In this document: positions 14,466 through 23,980 of the stretch, piece after piece
Numbering within the stretch: the first letter of the stretch is position 1
Layout of the letters: each line of letters opens with the position of its first letter
Assembly: GCA_003218395.1 (NCBI GenBank)
Contig: QHNJ01000006.1
Span: 20,543-84,542 of the forward strand
Source: Verrucomicrobiota bacterium
Lineage (GTDB): Bacteria > Verrucomicrobiota > Verrucomicrobiia > Chthoniobacterales > UBA10450
Reading direction: 5' to 3'
DNA length: 64,000 nucleotides
Translations under genes and position numbers: made by a program
Notes under the pieces: model-generated
The model's database searches: none
The model's input: only the letters and a program-made list of their open reading frames with translations
Told to the model about the DNA's origin: nothing

Positions 14466-14514
14466 GTCGCTTAATGATTCGGATTCTGATCGTTCCTTGC
14501 GCGCATAGATCTTG

Positions 14515-15432
14515 TCAACGCAAAGTCAGCCAAATCGAGCTTGCGCCGGTGCCCGGTGGAAAATCGGGTAGGGGAGGCTGTCGATGAAACGTGGCAGCGC
14601 GCCGTGCAGTCTTGAGGCCATAGCGGGCCATTACTTCCAGCGCATGCTCTCGTAGCGTCGAGCAATTTGTAGAGAGAAGGAGGTGGCTGTCGCGTGGCGC
14701 CAGATCGAGGGCATCAAGGAGCAATTTCCCAAAATCATTTTCAACGTGAAACGCCTTTCCTCCCGGTGACCGCGAAAAGGTCGGGGGATCGAGAATGATT
14801 GCATCGAATTTCTCTCCCTGGCGCGCAAGTCGGGGCAACACCGCCATCACGTCGTCTGCGATGAAGCGATGATCCACGGTTGGCAGACTATTGAGCGCAA
14901 AATTCTCTCGACCTCGCGCCAGAGATTTCTTGGAGAGATCGACATTGCAAGTGGTCGCTCCCACACAAGCGGCGCTAACAGAAAAGGAGCAGGTATAGGC
15001 AAAACAGTTCAGAAGCCGCTTTGGCGCAATGTGACGCACGTGGCGCCGGTTTTCTCTTTGGTCGACAAAAAACCCCACGGAATACCCCGCCCCGAAGTCG
15101 ACCCCAAACTTGAGATGTCGCTCGGTCGCGATTGTCCGCAAATTCTCGGCTGGATCGCCAAATATGAGACGCGCAGATTCGCGCTCTTCGTTTTTGCGAG
15201 GGACGAACCGGGCGAAAATGCGTCCAAACTCAAACCGGACACTGATCGCCCACGACTGTAATTCCCGGATCAAACGTTCGCGGCCCGGAACTCTCTTGAA
15301 CGAGATGAGGACGTCCCGCCCGAAACGTTCCACCCAACCGTCCTCAATCGTGCACAGCCGATGCGCATCCGTTCCCTCCGCCTGGAAATCACGAAGCAAA
15401 CCTGCGTCGATCCACTTAGATTCGGTTCTCAT
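14515..15432 (-). CDS. Class I SAM-dependent (RlmI-like) methyltransferase
   Basis: GVDFGAGYSVGFFVDQRENRRHVR...LLNCFAYTCSFSVSAACVGA...DAIILDPPTFSRSPGGKAF. Confidence 0.87.
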   Translation of the reverse strand: MRTESKWIDAGLLRDFQAEGTDAHRLCTIEDGWVERFGRDVLISFKRVPGRERLIRELQSWAISVRFEFGRIFARFVPRKNEERESARLIFGDPAENLRTIATERHLKFGVDFGAGYSVGFFVDQRENRRHVRHIAPKRLLNCFAYTCSFSVSAACVGATTCNVDLSKKSLARGRENFALNSLPTVDHRFIADDVMAVLPRLARQGEKFDAIILDPPTFSRSPGGKAFHVENDFGKLLLDALDLAPRDSHLLLSTNCSTLREHALEVMARYGLKTARRAATFHRQPPLPDFPPGTGASSIWLTLR

Positions 15433-15564
15433 CGGTCGCGGTGACCTTTAATGACGTACTTGTAAAATCGGCATTGCGCAACGGATGGGTTGCCGCTCAG
15501 TCGGGGCGTCGCTACACTCCCGCATCGTAAGGCGTCGTTGCGCACCCAACACGACTGCTGACCT

Positions 15565-16404
15565 ATGCAACACGTTACCGTTCGCGTTCCGGCAAGCACC
15601 TCCAATCTCGGCCCCGGCTTTGATTGTCTCGGTGTCGCGCTGCGCATCTATAACGACGTCACCGTGACTAGAAGCATAAAATCTCGGCCGCATACTGTTG
15701 TCGGCCAGGCAGCAGATTTGTTCTTTCATCATACTCGGCGCGCGCCTTTTTCATTTTCCGTATCAATCACAGGCAATGTTCCTCCTTCACGCGGTTTAGG
15801 GAGCAGCGTCACGCTGCGACTGGGCGTCTTGCACGCTTTGAATGCTCTAACTGGCAATCTCGTTGAGCCCCTGTCGATCTTTCAACTATGCGCCCGGTTG
15901 GAAGGACATCCTGACAACGCCGCGCCGGCAGTTTTTGGCGGGTTCACTGTTGTGCGGGGCCAGACTGTCCAGCGCTTCGACGTTTCAGGGCTGTTATCTT
16001 TCGTTCTTTTGATTCCAGATTTCGAAATTAAAACATCTAGGGCGAGACGGATTTTGCCGCCACGAATTGTGCGTGCCGCTGCCGTGGAAAATTGTGCAAA
16101 TGCATGTGCGATTACAGCCGCGTTCGCGTCGGGCAATTATCGTAATTTGCGCGGCGCTTTCGCGGATCATCTGCATCAGCCGTACCGGAAAAATCTGATT
16201 CCGTTCCTCCCGCGCGTGATCGCCACCGCGGAAAAAGCCGGCGCGCTCGGCGCCTTCCTCAGCGGCAGCGGGTCGACCATCTGCGCGATCACGTTGCAAG
16301 ATCGAAACAAAGTGGCCGCTGCCATGAAGCGCTCCGCGGGATCGACGTCTTTTCGAACGATCGTTACGACTGCCGATAACAACGGCGCCCAGATCAAAAC
16401 GTAA
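15565..16404 (+). CDS. thrB: Homoserine kinase
   Basis: VTVRVPASTSNLGPGFDCLGVALRIYN; PPSRGLGSSVTLRLG; GAFLSGSGSTICAI (GHMP kinase). Confidence 0.92.
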   Translation: MQHVTVRVPASTSNLGPGFDCLGVALRIYNDVTVTRSIKSRPHTVVGQAADLFFHHTRRAPFSFSVSITGNVPPSRGLGSSVTLRLGVLHALNALTGNLVEPLSIFQLCARLEGHPDNAAPAVFGGFTVVRGQTVQRFDVSGLLSFVLLIPDFEIKTSRARRILPPRIVRAAAVENCANACAITAAFASGNYRNLRGAFADHLHQPYRKNLIPFLPRVIATAEKAGALGAFLSGSGSTICAITLQDRNKVAAAMKRSAGSTSFRTIVTTADNNGAQIKT

Positions 16405-16421
16405 AACGTCAGAACATCCCC

Positions 16422-17612
16422 ATGGGCCGTCGCCTTGAAAATTTAGAGCAGTTTGGTATCGACGTTGTGCTGGAGCGCCGCCGCGGGATTCGCGCCACCG
16501 CGTTGCGTGCAATCCTCTATGCGTTGTCGTTTGTTTACGAACGTCTTGTTCAGCTTCGTCTCTACTTTTACAGAAAAAGAATTTTCCGCGAGCGGGCGCT
16601 TGGTTGTCTCGTCATAAGTGTGGGCAACCTCACCGTTGGGGGCACGGGCAAGACGCCAATCGTCGAGAAATTTGCGCGCGCCTTACAAGCCGGTGGACGA
16701 AAGGTTGCTATTTTGAGCCGTGGCTACAAAAGCGTTCCGCGAAAACGAAGTTGGCTGGATCGGCTACGCGGAAACATTGTCGACCCACCAAGGATCGTGT
16801 CCGACGGCAAAACCCTGCTGCTCGATTCACGTACTGCGGGTGACGAACCTTACATGTTGGCGCACAATCTGAAAGACGTGGTCGTGCTCGTGGATAAAGA
16901 TCGCGTAAAGAGCGGTCTCTTTGCCATCGACAAATGGAAAGTTGACACACTCTTGCTTGACGATGGCTTGCAATATCTGCATCTCAAACATCGCCTGGAT
17001 ATCGTGCTGGTGGATCGACAAGCACCCTTTGGCAATGAATTCCTGCTCCCCCGCGGCACACTGCGCGAGGCTCCACGAAATCTGCGGCGCGCGAGCTATA
17101 TCTTTATCACTAAAAATACGGGAGAGTCTAATGGGGCGCTCATCCGACGCATCCGGCGTTATAATCGCACTGCCGAGATCATCGAGTGCGCGCATAAGCC
17201 GCTCTATCTTCAGAATGTTTTCACCGGCGAACGCTTGGCGCTCTATCGCTTGCGCGACACGTTTATCGGCTCGATTTGCGGCATCGCCGCGCCCGAAAGC
17301 TTCGAAGGCGCTTTAAGAAAACTCGGAGCGCATCTCGATCTTGCAAAAAGCTACATTGACCATCATTACTATACCGAGGCCGAGCTAACGACCTTCATCA
17401 ATCGTTGTATTCGGCGCGATCTGGCGATGATCGTTACGACGGAAAAGGACGCTGTGCGCATGCCCCATTTGCCGGAAGCGGACGTGAAGGTGCCGATTTG
17501 TTTTCTGCGTGTCGAAATCGAAATCCTGAGCGGTCATGAGAGCTGGGAGCATTGTGTCGCCCGCATTTGCAAACCGCAGCCCATGCTATCCCCCGAGCGC
17601 TTCTTCGCCTGA
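16422..17612 (+). CDS. lpxK: Tetraacyldisaccharide 4'-kinase
   Basis: [60 protein letters not shown]. Confidence 0.95.
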   Translation: MGRRLENLEQFGIDVVLERRRGIRATALRAILYALSFVYERLVQLRLYFYRKRIFRERALGCLVISVGNLTVGGTGKTPIVEKFARALQAGGRKVAILSRGYKSVPRKRSWLDRLRGNIVDPPRIVSDGKTLLLDSRTAGDEPYMLAHNLKDVVVLVDKDRVKSGLFAIDKWKVDTLLLDDGLQYLHLKHRLDIVLVDRQAPFGNEFLLPRGTLREAPRNLRRASYIFITKNTGESNGALIRRIRRYNRTAEIIECAHKPLYLQNVFTGERLALYRLRDTFIGSICGIAAPESFEGALRKLGAHLDLAKSYIDHHYYTEAELTTFINRCIRRDLAMIVTTEKDAVRMPHLPEADVKVPICFLRVEIEILSGHESWEHCVARICKPQPMLSPERFFA

Positions 17613-17614
17613 TT

Positions 17615-17651
17615 TGTCATTCCGAGCGAAGCCGAGAAATTTCTCACTCTT
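17615..17651. repeat. TGTCATTCCGAGCG(G/A)AG(T/C)CGAG(G/A)AAT(C/T)TCTCA intergenic repeat, copy 1
   Basis: Aligns with 61914-61950 with only a few substitutions over 37 nt. Confidence 0.85.
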
Positions 17652-17758
17652 GCCAGTTATTACTCGGTCACCGATAAGCACCGATGGAAAACAGATCGGA
17701 AAAAATCGGATTTTATGGGTGAAAATCTGTGTGACTCTGTGGCTAAGAAATTCCAACC

Positions 17759-18676
17759 ATGCCGAATAAGGCCGAACTAATCGTTGAGGACCGCAAGATT
17801 CAGGTGTCGAATCTGGACAAGGTGCTTTATCCGAAAGTCGGATTCACCAAAGGGCACGTGATCGATTACTACATTCAGGTCGGGCCGGTGCTCTTGCCGC
17901 ATCTGAAAGATCGACCGCTCACCATGAAGCGCTATCCCGATGGCGTCGAAGGGGAGTTTTTCTACGAAAAGAATTGCCCGTCGCACCGGCCGAAATGGGT
18001 GCAAACCGCCAAGGTTTGGAGCGAAAGCAACAATCGCATGATGAATTATTGTCTCGTACAGGATTTGGCCACACTAGTTTGGGCGGCGAACCTCGCCGAT
18101 CTCGAGCTGCACACGTCGCTCTCACGAAAAAACAACATCGGACGCCCGACGATGATGGTGTTCGATCTCGATCCAGGCGCGCCGGCCGATATTGTCCAAT
18201 GCTGCCAGGTCGGCCTTTGGCTGCGGGATTTGCTTGCGCGTATGAAATTAAAGAGCTTGGCGAAAACGAGCGGCTCAAAAGGTCTGCAGGTTTATGTGCC
18301 ACTGAACACGTCGGTGACGTACGATCAGACCAAGGATTTGTCGCGCGCGCTCGCTCAGCATCTGGAAGGCGAGCACGCCGATCTTGTCACGTCGAACATG
18401 TCCAAAGCGGTGCGTAAAGGAAAAGTCTTCGTCGATTGGAGCCAGAACGACGAACACAAGACCACCATCTGCGTCTATTCGCTTCGCGCCAGGCAAGAGC
18501 CGACCGTTTCAACGCCGGTCACTTGGGAAGAAGTTGAGCACTGCCTGAAAAACAAGAAAGCCGAGGCCTTGAAATTCCGCTCCGATAAAGTAATCGCCCG
18601 TATTGAGAAACTCGACGACTCATTTGAACCAGTCGAGAAACTCAAACAAAGATTGCCGAGGAAACAGAAGCTGTAA
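17759..18676 (+). CDS. LigD-type primase/polymerase (PolDom), stand-alone
   Basis: VSNLDKVLYPKVGFTKGHVIDYYIQVGPVLLPHLKDRPLTMKRYPDGVEGEFFYEKNCP; MVFDLDPGA; KVFVDWSQN. Confidence 0.95.
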   Translation: MPNKAELIVEDRKIQVSNLDKVLYPKVGFTKGHVIDYYIQVGPVLLPHLKDRPLTMKRYPDGVEGEFFYEKNCPSHRPKWVQTAKVWSESNNRMMNYCLVQDLATLVWAANLADLELHTSLSRKNNIGRPTMMVFDLDPGAPADIVQCCQVGLWLRDLLARMKLKSLAKTSGSKGLQVYVPLNTSVTYDQTKDLSRALAQHLEGEHADLVTSNMSKAVRKGKVFVDWSQNDEHKTTICVYSLRARQEPTVSTPVTWEEVEHCLKNKKAEALKFRSDKVIARIEKLDDSFEPVEKLKQRLPRKQKL

Positions 18677-18917
18677 AGATGGCCAGCCTGTTATGAAGTG
18701 TATTTGTTGCGTAGCGCTTCTCGTGTTCGCTGCTTTCTCGCTGCTTGGAGCACAGCATTGTGAGTCGTTCCGCGACTCACGCGGGCGTAGCTCAATCGAC
18801 TTCGCCCCGCTGCGGTTATAACGATGTGTGCTCACGCGATTTTCAATTGTGCGTGATGCTCACGCTAGGCTATCCACTAAGTGTCCAAACAATCGCGTAT
18901 TTCGTTACAAACGCAGA

Positions 18918-19157
18918 ATGGCAAAATATAAGGAGGGGAAGCACAAAGGATTCAGCCGCTATCTGATCGCTCAGCGCGCAGTCCGAACCTTGTCGAGCGA
19001 AAAGTTCGCGGATTTCAAGCATACGCCCGCTCGCAGCAAGGCACTGTTGCGGATCACTCCGAATCGCCGAGTCTCTTTGAACTTAAATGGCGCGTCCCAC
19101 TCGGAGTGGTTGAAGAAAGTGCAGACTCAATATCCTATGGAACTGTTCTCAAGTTAG
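18918..19157 (+). CDS. Small hypothetical protein
   Basis: MAKYKEGKHKGFSRYLIAQRAVRTL... short ORF; no family recognised. Confidence 0.3.
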   Translation: MAKYKEGKHKGFSRYLIAQRAVRTLSSEKFADFKHTPARSKALLRITPNRRVSLNLNGASHSEWLKKVQTQYPMELFSS

Positions 19158-19361
19158 AGCATAAGAATCAAAGCGAACCTGGTTCAGACCTGCTGGCCGC
19201 GATTAACATCGCGCTTCAGCTCAAAGATGAAAGCTTGTCGCTCTACGTATTTGATGTTGTGAAAGACTTGAGGGATGTCGCCAAAACCAAAGCACTCGCT
19301 AAGCATTGACTGCAGTGCATCAGAAACCAGAACGCGTGATCCCTATGTCCCCTGATGAGAT

Positions 19362-19862
19362 ATGCGCAAAGTGAATCTCAAAGAGATCCCGGAGCAGGAG
19401 CGAAAGTCGCCAAAGGGAAAGTTTGGCCGGGCATCGAAGAATATCTCGATTGCACTCGGGCGTGAACCGGAGTCGCTGGATCTGGCAAAGCGGCATCCAT
19501 TCGATCTTGCGCTGGTGCGGATTCCGAGAGGTAAATCGCTTTGTCCGTATCATGCACACGCGGCTGAGTCGGAGCTTTACCTCGTTGTCTCCGGTCGTGG
19601 AAGCGTTCGTGACAAAGATGGATCGACAATCGTGACTGCAGGCGATGCGTTTTTCTTCCAACCAGGGGAAGCACACCAGCTCATCAACGCAGGCGATGAA
19701 GATTTTGTTTATTACGTGATCGCTGATAATCCGCGCAGCGGCGGGGCAACCGGTGATTCCTGTTACTATCCCGACAGCGGCAAATGGGCAGTCGTCAACG
19801 AGAGATTTGAAGAAGTGATCGTGAAGGGGAATGAAACTGATTATTTCGATGGCGAAGAGTAA
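19362..19862 (+). CDS. Cupin domain protein (paralog 1)
   Basis: CPYHAHAAESELYLVVSGRGSVRDKDGSTIVTAGDAFFFQPGEAHQLINAGDEDFVYYVIADN. Confidence 0.92.
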   Translation: MRKVNLKEIPEQERKSPKGKFGRASKNISIALGREPESLDLAKRHPFDLALVRIPRGKSLCPYHAHAAESELYLVVSGRGSVRDKDGSTIVTAGDAFFFQPGEAHQLINAGDEDFVYYVIADNPRSGGATGDSCYYPDSGKWAVVNERFEEVIVKGNETDYFDGEE

Positions 19863-19943
19863 CTTTTGTTTCTATACAGGCAGCCGTGTCGGCTGCGCCC
19901 CGGAGACTACGGGCGACACGCCCGCCGCTACAGCGAATCCGAA

Positions 19944-20432
19944 ATGCGTAAAGTAAACATCAAAGACATCAAAGAAGAGTCATGGCAATCGCCACGTGGA
20001 AAATATGCTGTCTCGTTCAAGGGAATCTCTGAAGCGCTCGGACGCGATCCGAACTCTCTCGATTTGTCCAAACGTCACCCATTCGATCTGGAATGGAATC
20101 GCGTGCCGCCTGGCAAGCATAATTTCCCGTACCACGCGCACTCCGCGCAATGGGAGCTTTACTTGGTCTTTTCCGGCAAAGGAAGCGTTCGTCACAAAGA
20201 TGGCACGACTGAGGTTGTGCCTGGCGACGCGTTCATTTTCGGGCCTGACGAACCACATCAACTGAGCAACTCTAGCCAGGAAGACTTCATCTATTATGTG
20301 ATCGCGGATAATCCGATCGGCGAATCGGCTTACTACCCGGACAGCGGGAAGTGGAAAGTGAACAAGTCATCAGCTGCGGATCGCGTCGTCGTAAAGCGTA
20401 AGGAAACTGATTATTTCGACGGCGAAGAATAG
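19944..20432 (+). CDS. Cupin domain protein (paralog 2 of the preceding ORF)
   Basis: MRKVNIKDIKEESWQSPRGKYAVSFKGISEALGRDPNSLDLSKRHPFDLEWNRVP aligns along its length with ORF 19362. Confidence 0.92.
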   Translation: MRKVNIKDIKEESWQSPRGKYAVSFKGISEALGRDPNSLDLSKRHPFDLEWNRVPPGKHNFPYHAHSAQWELYLVFSGKGSVRHKDGTTEVVPGDAFIFGPDEPHQLSNSSQEDFIYYVIADNPIGESAYYPDSGKWKVNKSSAADRVVVKRKETDYFDGEE

Positions 20433-20440
20433 AAGGAATC

Positions 20441-20827
20441 ATGAACCCGAACAAAGCTGCGCAGGAGTTTCCGTACAAAACTTGCCTCAACATTCTGTGC
20501 GGGCCGCTTGAATTAATCGATGTGCAGAAATTGACCGATGCCTGCACGGACAAGTGGTACAACCAGACGCTTTGCAAGGTAAACGATTCTGTCGTTAGGC
20601 TGGCGGTGATTCAGGGCGAATATCACTGGCACGAACACAAAGACATCGATGAATTCTTTTTCGTTCTCGACGGACATTTCCTGATCGATCTCGAAGATCG
20701 CGTAGTCGATCTCGCGCCGAAGCAGGGCTTCGTCGTGACCAAAGGTGTGCGCCATCGCACACGCGCGCCTGAACGAACGGTGATTTTGATGGTCGAGCGC
20801 GCCGACATTGTTCCGACCGGTGACTAA
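20441..20827 (+). CDS. Cupin domain protein, divergent
   Basis: EYHWHEHKDIDEFFFVLDGHFLIDLEDRVVDLAPKQGFVVTKGVRHRTRAPERTVILMVE. Confidence 0.88.
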   Translation: MNPNKAAQEFPYKTCLNILCGPLELIDVQKLTDACTDKWYNQTLCKVNDSVVRLAVIQGEYHWHEHKDIDEFFFVLDGHFLIDLEDRVVDLAPKQGFVVTKGVRHRTRAPERTVILMVERADIVPTGD

Positions 20828-20843
20828 ACGCGCCGAGAGGCAG

Positions 20844-21302
20844 GTGAAAATAATTTCCGGCGGACAAACAGGCGTGGATCGCGCAGCTCTCGACGTTGCA
20901 CTGAAAAATGGAATCGACTGTGGTGGGTGGTGTCCGGCTGGGCGCCTCGATGAAGTTGGCCGAATTCCGGATCGCTATCCGGTCAGGGAATTGGAACATG
21001 GCGGATTCACTGAGCGCACGTTACAAAACGTAAAAGACTCCGATGGAACCGTCATTATTTACTCCGCCAAATTGAGCGGTGGCACTGAACAAACGGTTCG
21101 CTTCTGCGTTGAACAACAGCAGCCGCATCAATTGATCGACGCGTCAAAGATTTCCGCCGAAAAATCTGCGAGGTCGATTGCCGACCTTGTCCGCAAGCAC
21201 AAGATCGACATGCTCAATGTGGCCGGCCCGCGCCAAAGCGAATGGCCGGAGGGATATGATTATGCATTTCGCGCGCTCGTGACCTTCCTGACGAACTTGT
21301 AG
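20844..21302 (+). CDS. YpsA/SLOG-like 'putative molybdenum carrier' family protein (GTG start)
   Basis: VKIISGGQTGVDRAALDVALKNGIDCGGWCPAGRLDEVGRIPDRYP; SGGTEQTVRFC; LNVAGPRQSEWP. Confidence 0.88.
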   Translation: MKIISGGQTGVDRAALDVALKNGIDCGGWCPAGRLDEVGRIPDRYPVRELEHGGFTERTLQNVKDSDGTVIIYSAKLSGGTEQTVRFCVEQQQPHQLIDASKISAEKSARSIADLVRKHKIDMLNVAGPRQSEWPEGYDYAFRALVTFLTNL

Positions 21303-21360
21303 GGCGTTTGTGTCAAATGCCGAACTAGAGGCAGCGCTTGGCGCAAGCGCCTCCACAACT

Positions 21361-22650
21361 TCACTCGTAGCGCAGCGCTTTAACCGGATCGAGGCGTGCC
21401 GCAAAGTAAGCGGGAATCAAAGCGGCCAGTGAGCAGATAAAAAATGCGCTGATGCAGATGATGGCAACATCTCTCGGGATAACTTCCGCTGGGATCGCCG
21501 AAAACTGATAGACCTCGCGCGGAAAAATCTCGATGTGCAGTGTCGATGCAAGCCAATGGCTGAATTGGTTGCGGTAGCGGATCAACGTCATCCCGAGCGC
21601 AAGCCCCGTAAGAGTGCCGAAGAGGCCGACGACTGTTCCCTGGCCAAGAAAGACCCAGATGATTTGCGCAATGTTGGCGCCGAGCGCTTTCATGATTCCG
21701 ATCTCGCGCCGCTTTTGCACTGTCACTGTGATCAGCGTGCTCATGATTCCGAATGCCGCGACGACCACGATGAAGAACAAGAGGAAAAACATCACCGTGC
21801 GCTCGAGCCGCACCGCTTCGAAAAACTGATGATTCATGTCGATCCAGGTCTGCGCGTATTCGGGAGGCTCGAGAAATTGTTGGATCCCTTGTTTTACCCG
21901 CTCGGCATTGTACGGATTGTCTGTCCTTACTGTAATGCCGTGCAACGCGTCACCCAGGCCGTATAACTCTTGGCCGACGTAAATCGGCACGAGAAGAAAT
22001 TCAGAGTCGTGCAGATAGTGACCGGTTTCAAAAATACCGGTAACCGTCAGTTCCTTCGGCAGGATCACATCGCGCAACTCGTCCACTGCTTTTTTTCCCT
22101 CGCCTTTCGCGTTCTCGAGTTTTTTGATGGAATCGAGAATCTGGCCGAGATTGCCCGGCGAATAGACCGTCAGTTTGTCACCGACGTGAATCTCCAATTT
22201 ACGCGCGAGCTCAACGCCAAGTACGGTCGAGTCGCCTTCCAGATCGAGCTTGCCGTATTTGATGAACTTTGTCAGGGGAATGACCCTTTCTTCCTGCGCG
22301 GGATCAACGCCGCGAATCAGCGGAGCGAGCCGCCGGTTTTGAAATTCCACGATCACCGGCCCCTGGATGTAGGGAGCCGTCGCGACGACGCCCTCCGTAT
22401 TGTCGATTTTCGCTTTGAGCGTTCGCCAGTCGCGCAAGACGTCTTCTGTGCTCACGAGAATGTGCGCATCGAAATCGATCACTTTCTGGCGCAGCTCGCG
22501 GTCGAACCCGGTCATGACCGAAATCACGAGAATCAGCACCGTCACGCCGAGCATCACACCGAGCACAGAAATCAATGTGATGATGGAGAGAAATGTCCGC
22601 TTCGGTTTCAAGTACCGTAGCGCCAGAAAAAGACTAAACGGCAGTTTCAA
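21361..22650 (-). CDS. LolC/LolE-type lipoprotein-releasing ABC transporter permease (TTG start suggested)
   Basis: LPFSLFLALRYLKPKRTFLSIITLISVLGVMLGVTVLILVISVMTGFDRELRQKVIDFDAHI; C-terminal FtsX-like TM region. Confidence 0.92.
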   Translation of the reverse strand: MKLPFSLFLALRYLKPKRTFLSIITLISVLGVMLGVTVLILVISVMTGFDRELRQKVIDFDAHILVSTEDVLRDWRTLKAKIDNTEGVVATAPYIQGPVIVEFQNRRLAPLIRGVDPAQEERVIPLTKFIKYGKLDLEGDSTVLGVELARKLEIHVGDKLTVYSPGNLGQILDSIKKLENAKGEGKKAVDELRDVILPKELTVTGIFETGHYLHDSEFLLVPIYVGQELYGLGDALHGITVRTDNPYNAERVKQGIQQFLEPPEYAQTWIDMNHQFFEAVRLERTVMFFLLFFIVVVAAFGIMSTLITVTVQKRREIGIMKALGANIAQIIWVFLGQGTVVGLFGTLTGLALGMTLIRYRNQFSHWLASTLHIEIFPREVYQFSAIPAEVIPRDVAIICISAFFICSLAALIPAYFAARLDPVKALRYE

Positions 22651-22700
22651 TTCGGCGACAACCTGAGCGCGATTCAATCCTTTTTCCAGAAGGAATAGGT

Positions 22701-22803
22701 GTAGCGGCGGTCTCTGACCGTCGCTTGCCTTCGATGAGGATGAGCAATGCCCGATGGGCGTGTCGTTAGAAAACAAGTGCGACAGTCAGCGACTGCCGCT
22801 ACA
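22701..22803. repeat. GTAGCGGC...GCCGCTAC inverted repeat
   Basis: GTAGCGGCGGTCTCTGACCGTCGC vs reverse complement of GCGACAGTCAGCGACTGCCGCTAC, 21/24 identical. Confidence 0.85.
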
Positions 22804-22806
22804 AAA

Positions 22807-23202
22807 TCAGCTCTTCAGCGCGTGGGCTTTTAGTTCTTCCAGCGTGACGAACTCGAGCGCGGAGGAATGAGTCGCTTCAAGATCGACGGGGGCTGCGCGA
22901 TTGTGGTCGAGCGCTGCCTTCCAGCGCGTGACGCACACACACCATTTGTCGCCCGGGTTCAGCCCGGGAAATCCCCATTCCGGGCGTGGCGTGACCAGAT
23001 CGTTCCCGTCGAGCACGGAAAAATCGAGAAATTCCTCAGTGACTTTTACGCAAACCGTGTGCAGCCCAACATCTTCTGGCCCGGTGCGACAAAATCCGTC
23101 GCGATAGAATCCGGTCATCGGATCTCGACAACAGCATCTAAGTTCACTCCCGAGAACATTTGTGGGCACGAGAGGAAGGTAGCGAACGATTCGCCCTTTC
23201 AA
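22807..23202 (-). CDS. DUF2237 family protein
   Basis: NVLGSELRCCCRDPMTGFYRDGFCRTGPEDVGLHTVCVKVTEEFLDFS...GDKWCVCVTRWKAAL. Confidence 0.92.
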   Translation of the reverse strand: MKGRIVRYLPLVPTNVLGSELRCCCRDPMTGFYRDGFCRTGPEDVGLHTVCVKVTEEFLDFSVLDGNDLVTPRPEWGFPGLNPGDKWCVCVTRWKAALDHNRAAPVDLEATHSSALEFVTLEELKAHALKS

Positions 23203-23316
23203 TCAAAATCTCAGTCGGTGATTCGTCGAAAAGTTAAAATGTTGGAGCGAGCAAGCAAAGCCGAAGGTGGATTGTATTGAAGCGGTTCGCTATTCTTCTT
23301 TTCGGGATCGAATTCA

Positions 23317-23862
23317 ATGAACCATGAGCTTCCGAGGACGCATACTGCCATTGCTTATTGGCTCACTCCGGCTGACCCGGCGCATACCTTCTTTGAAAAC
23401 ATGATTTGTGATCTTGCGCGGCAGTATGACGCGCCCGTTTTCGAGCCGCACGTTACAATACACGTCGGATCAAATCATGCGGAAGCCGCCGAAAAAGCAA
23501 CCTCGCAAGCCGCGTTTGTTTGCGAGCCGATCGAGTTGAAACTCCTTGATGTGGGTCACTCGGGCGAATTTACCAAAACCCTTTTCGTCCAACTTGCGCT
23601 GAACAAACAATTGCGGCGACTGAATAAAATCATTCGTAGTGATGTGCAAAATTCATCCGATTACCAGCTCAAACCGCACCTAAGCTTGCTCTACAAGAAG
23701 ATGCCCATTCTGGAACGGCGTCGCTTGGCGCTGTCAATCCAGTTGCCGTTTTCGGAAGTAATTTTCGACTCAATTAAAGCTGTCCGCTGCGCTTTGCCCA
23801 CGCGTAACCGCGCCGACGTGGAGGCTTGGCGCGGTATCGCGACGAAATCGTTGCGCAGGTAA
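23317..23862 (+). CDS. 2H phosphoesterase / cyclic phosphodiesterase-like protein
   Basis: IAYWLTPADPAHTFFENMI...FEPHVTIHVGS and LKPHLSLLYKKM: two H-x-T/S motifs. Confidence 0.85.
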   Translation: MNHELPRTHTAIAYWLTPADPAHTFFENMICDLARQYDAPVFEPHVTIHVGSNHAEAAEKATSQAAFVCEPIELKLLDVGHSGEFTKTLFVQLALNKQLRRLNKIIRSDVQNSSDYQLKPHLSLLYKKMPILERRRLALSIQLPFSEVIFDSIKAVRCALPTRNRADVEAWRGIATKSLRR

Positions 23863-23980
23863 CTATTTGATCGCGCGGGTTCGGCGCGGCAGGAAGCGGA
23901 ACGACTGCAGCCGCCTCTCTATGAAACGCGTGGCGCGTGTTCCAAAACACCTCAGCGCCGTTCTTCGCACAGCGGAGCGG

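Noticed and set aside
18600-19310. Two short + strand ORFs (18828-19157 and 19106-19309) as one frameshifted gene
   Set aside because: No homology recognised to justify joining them; could be non-coding
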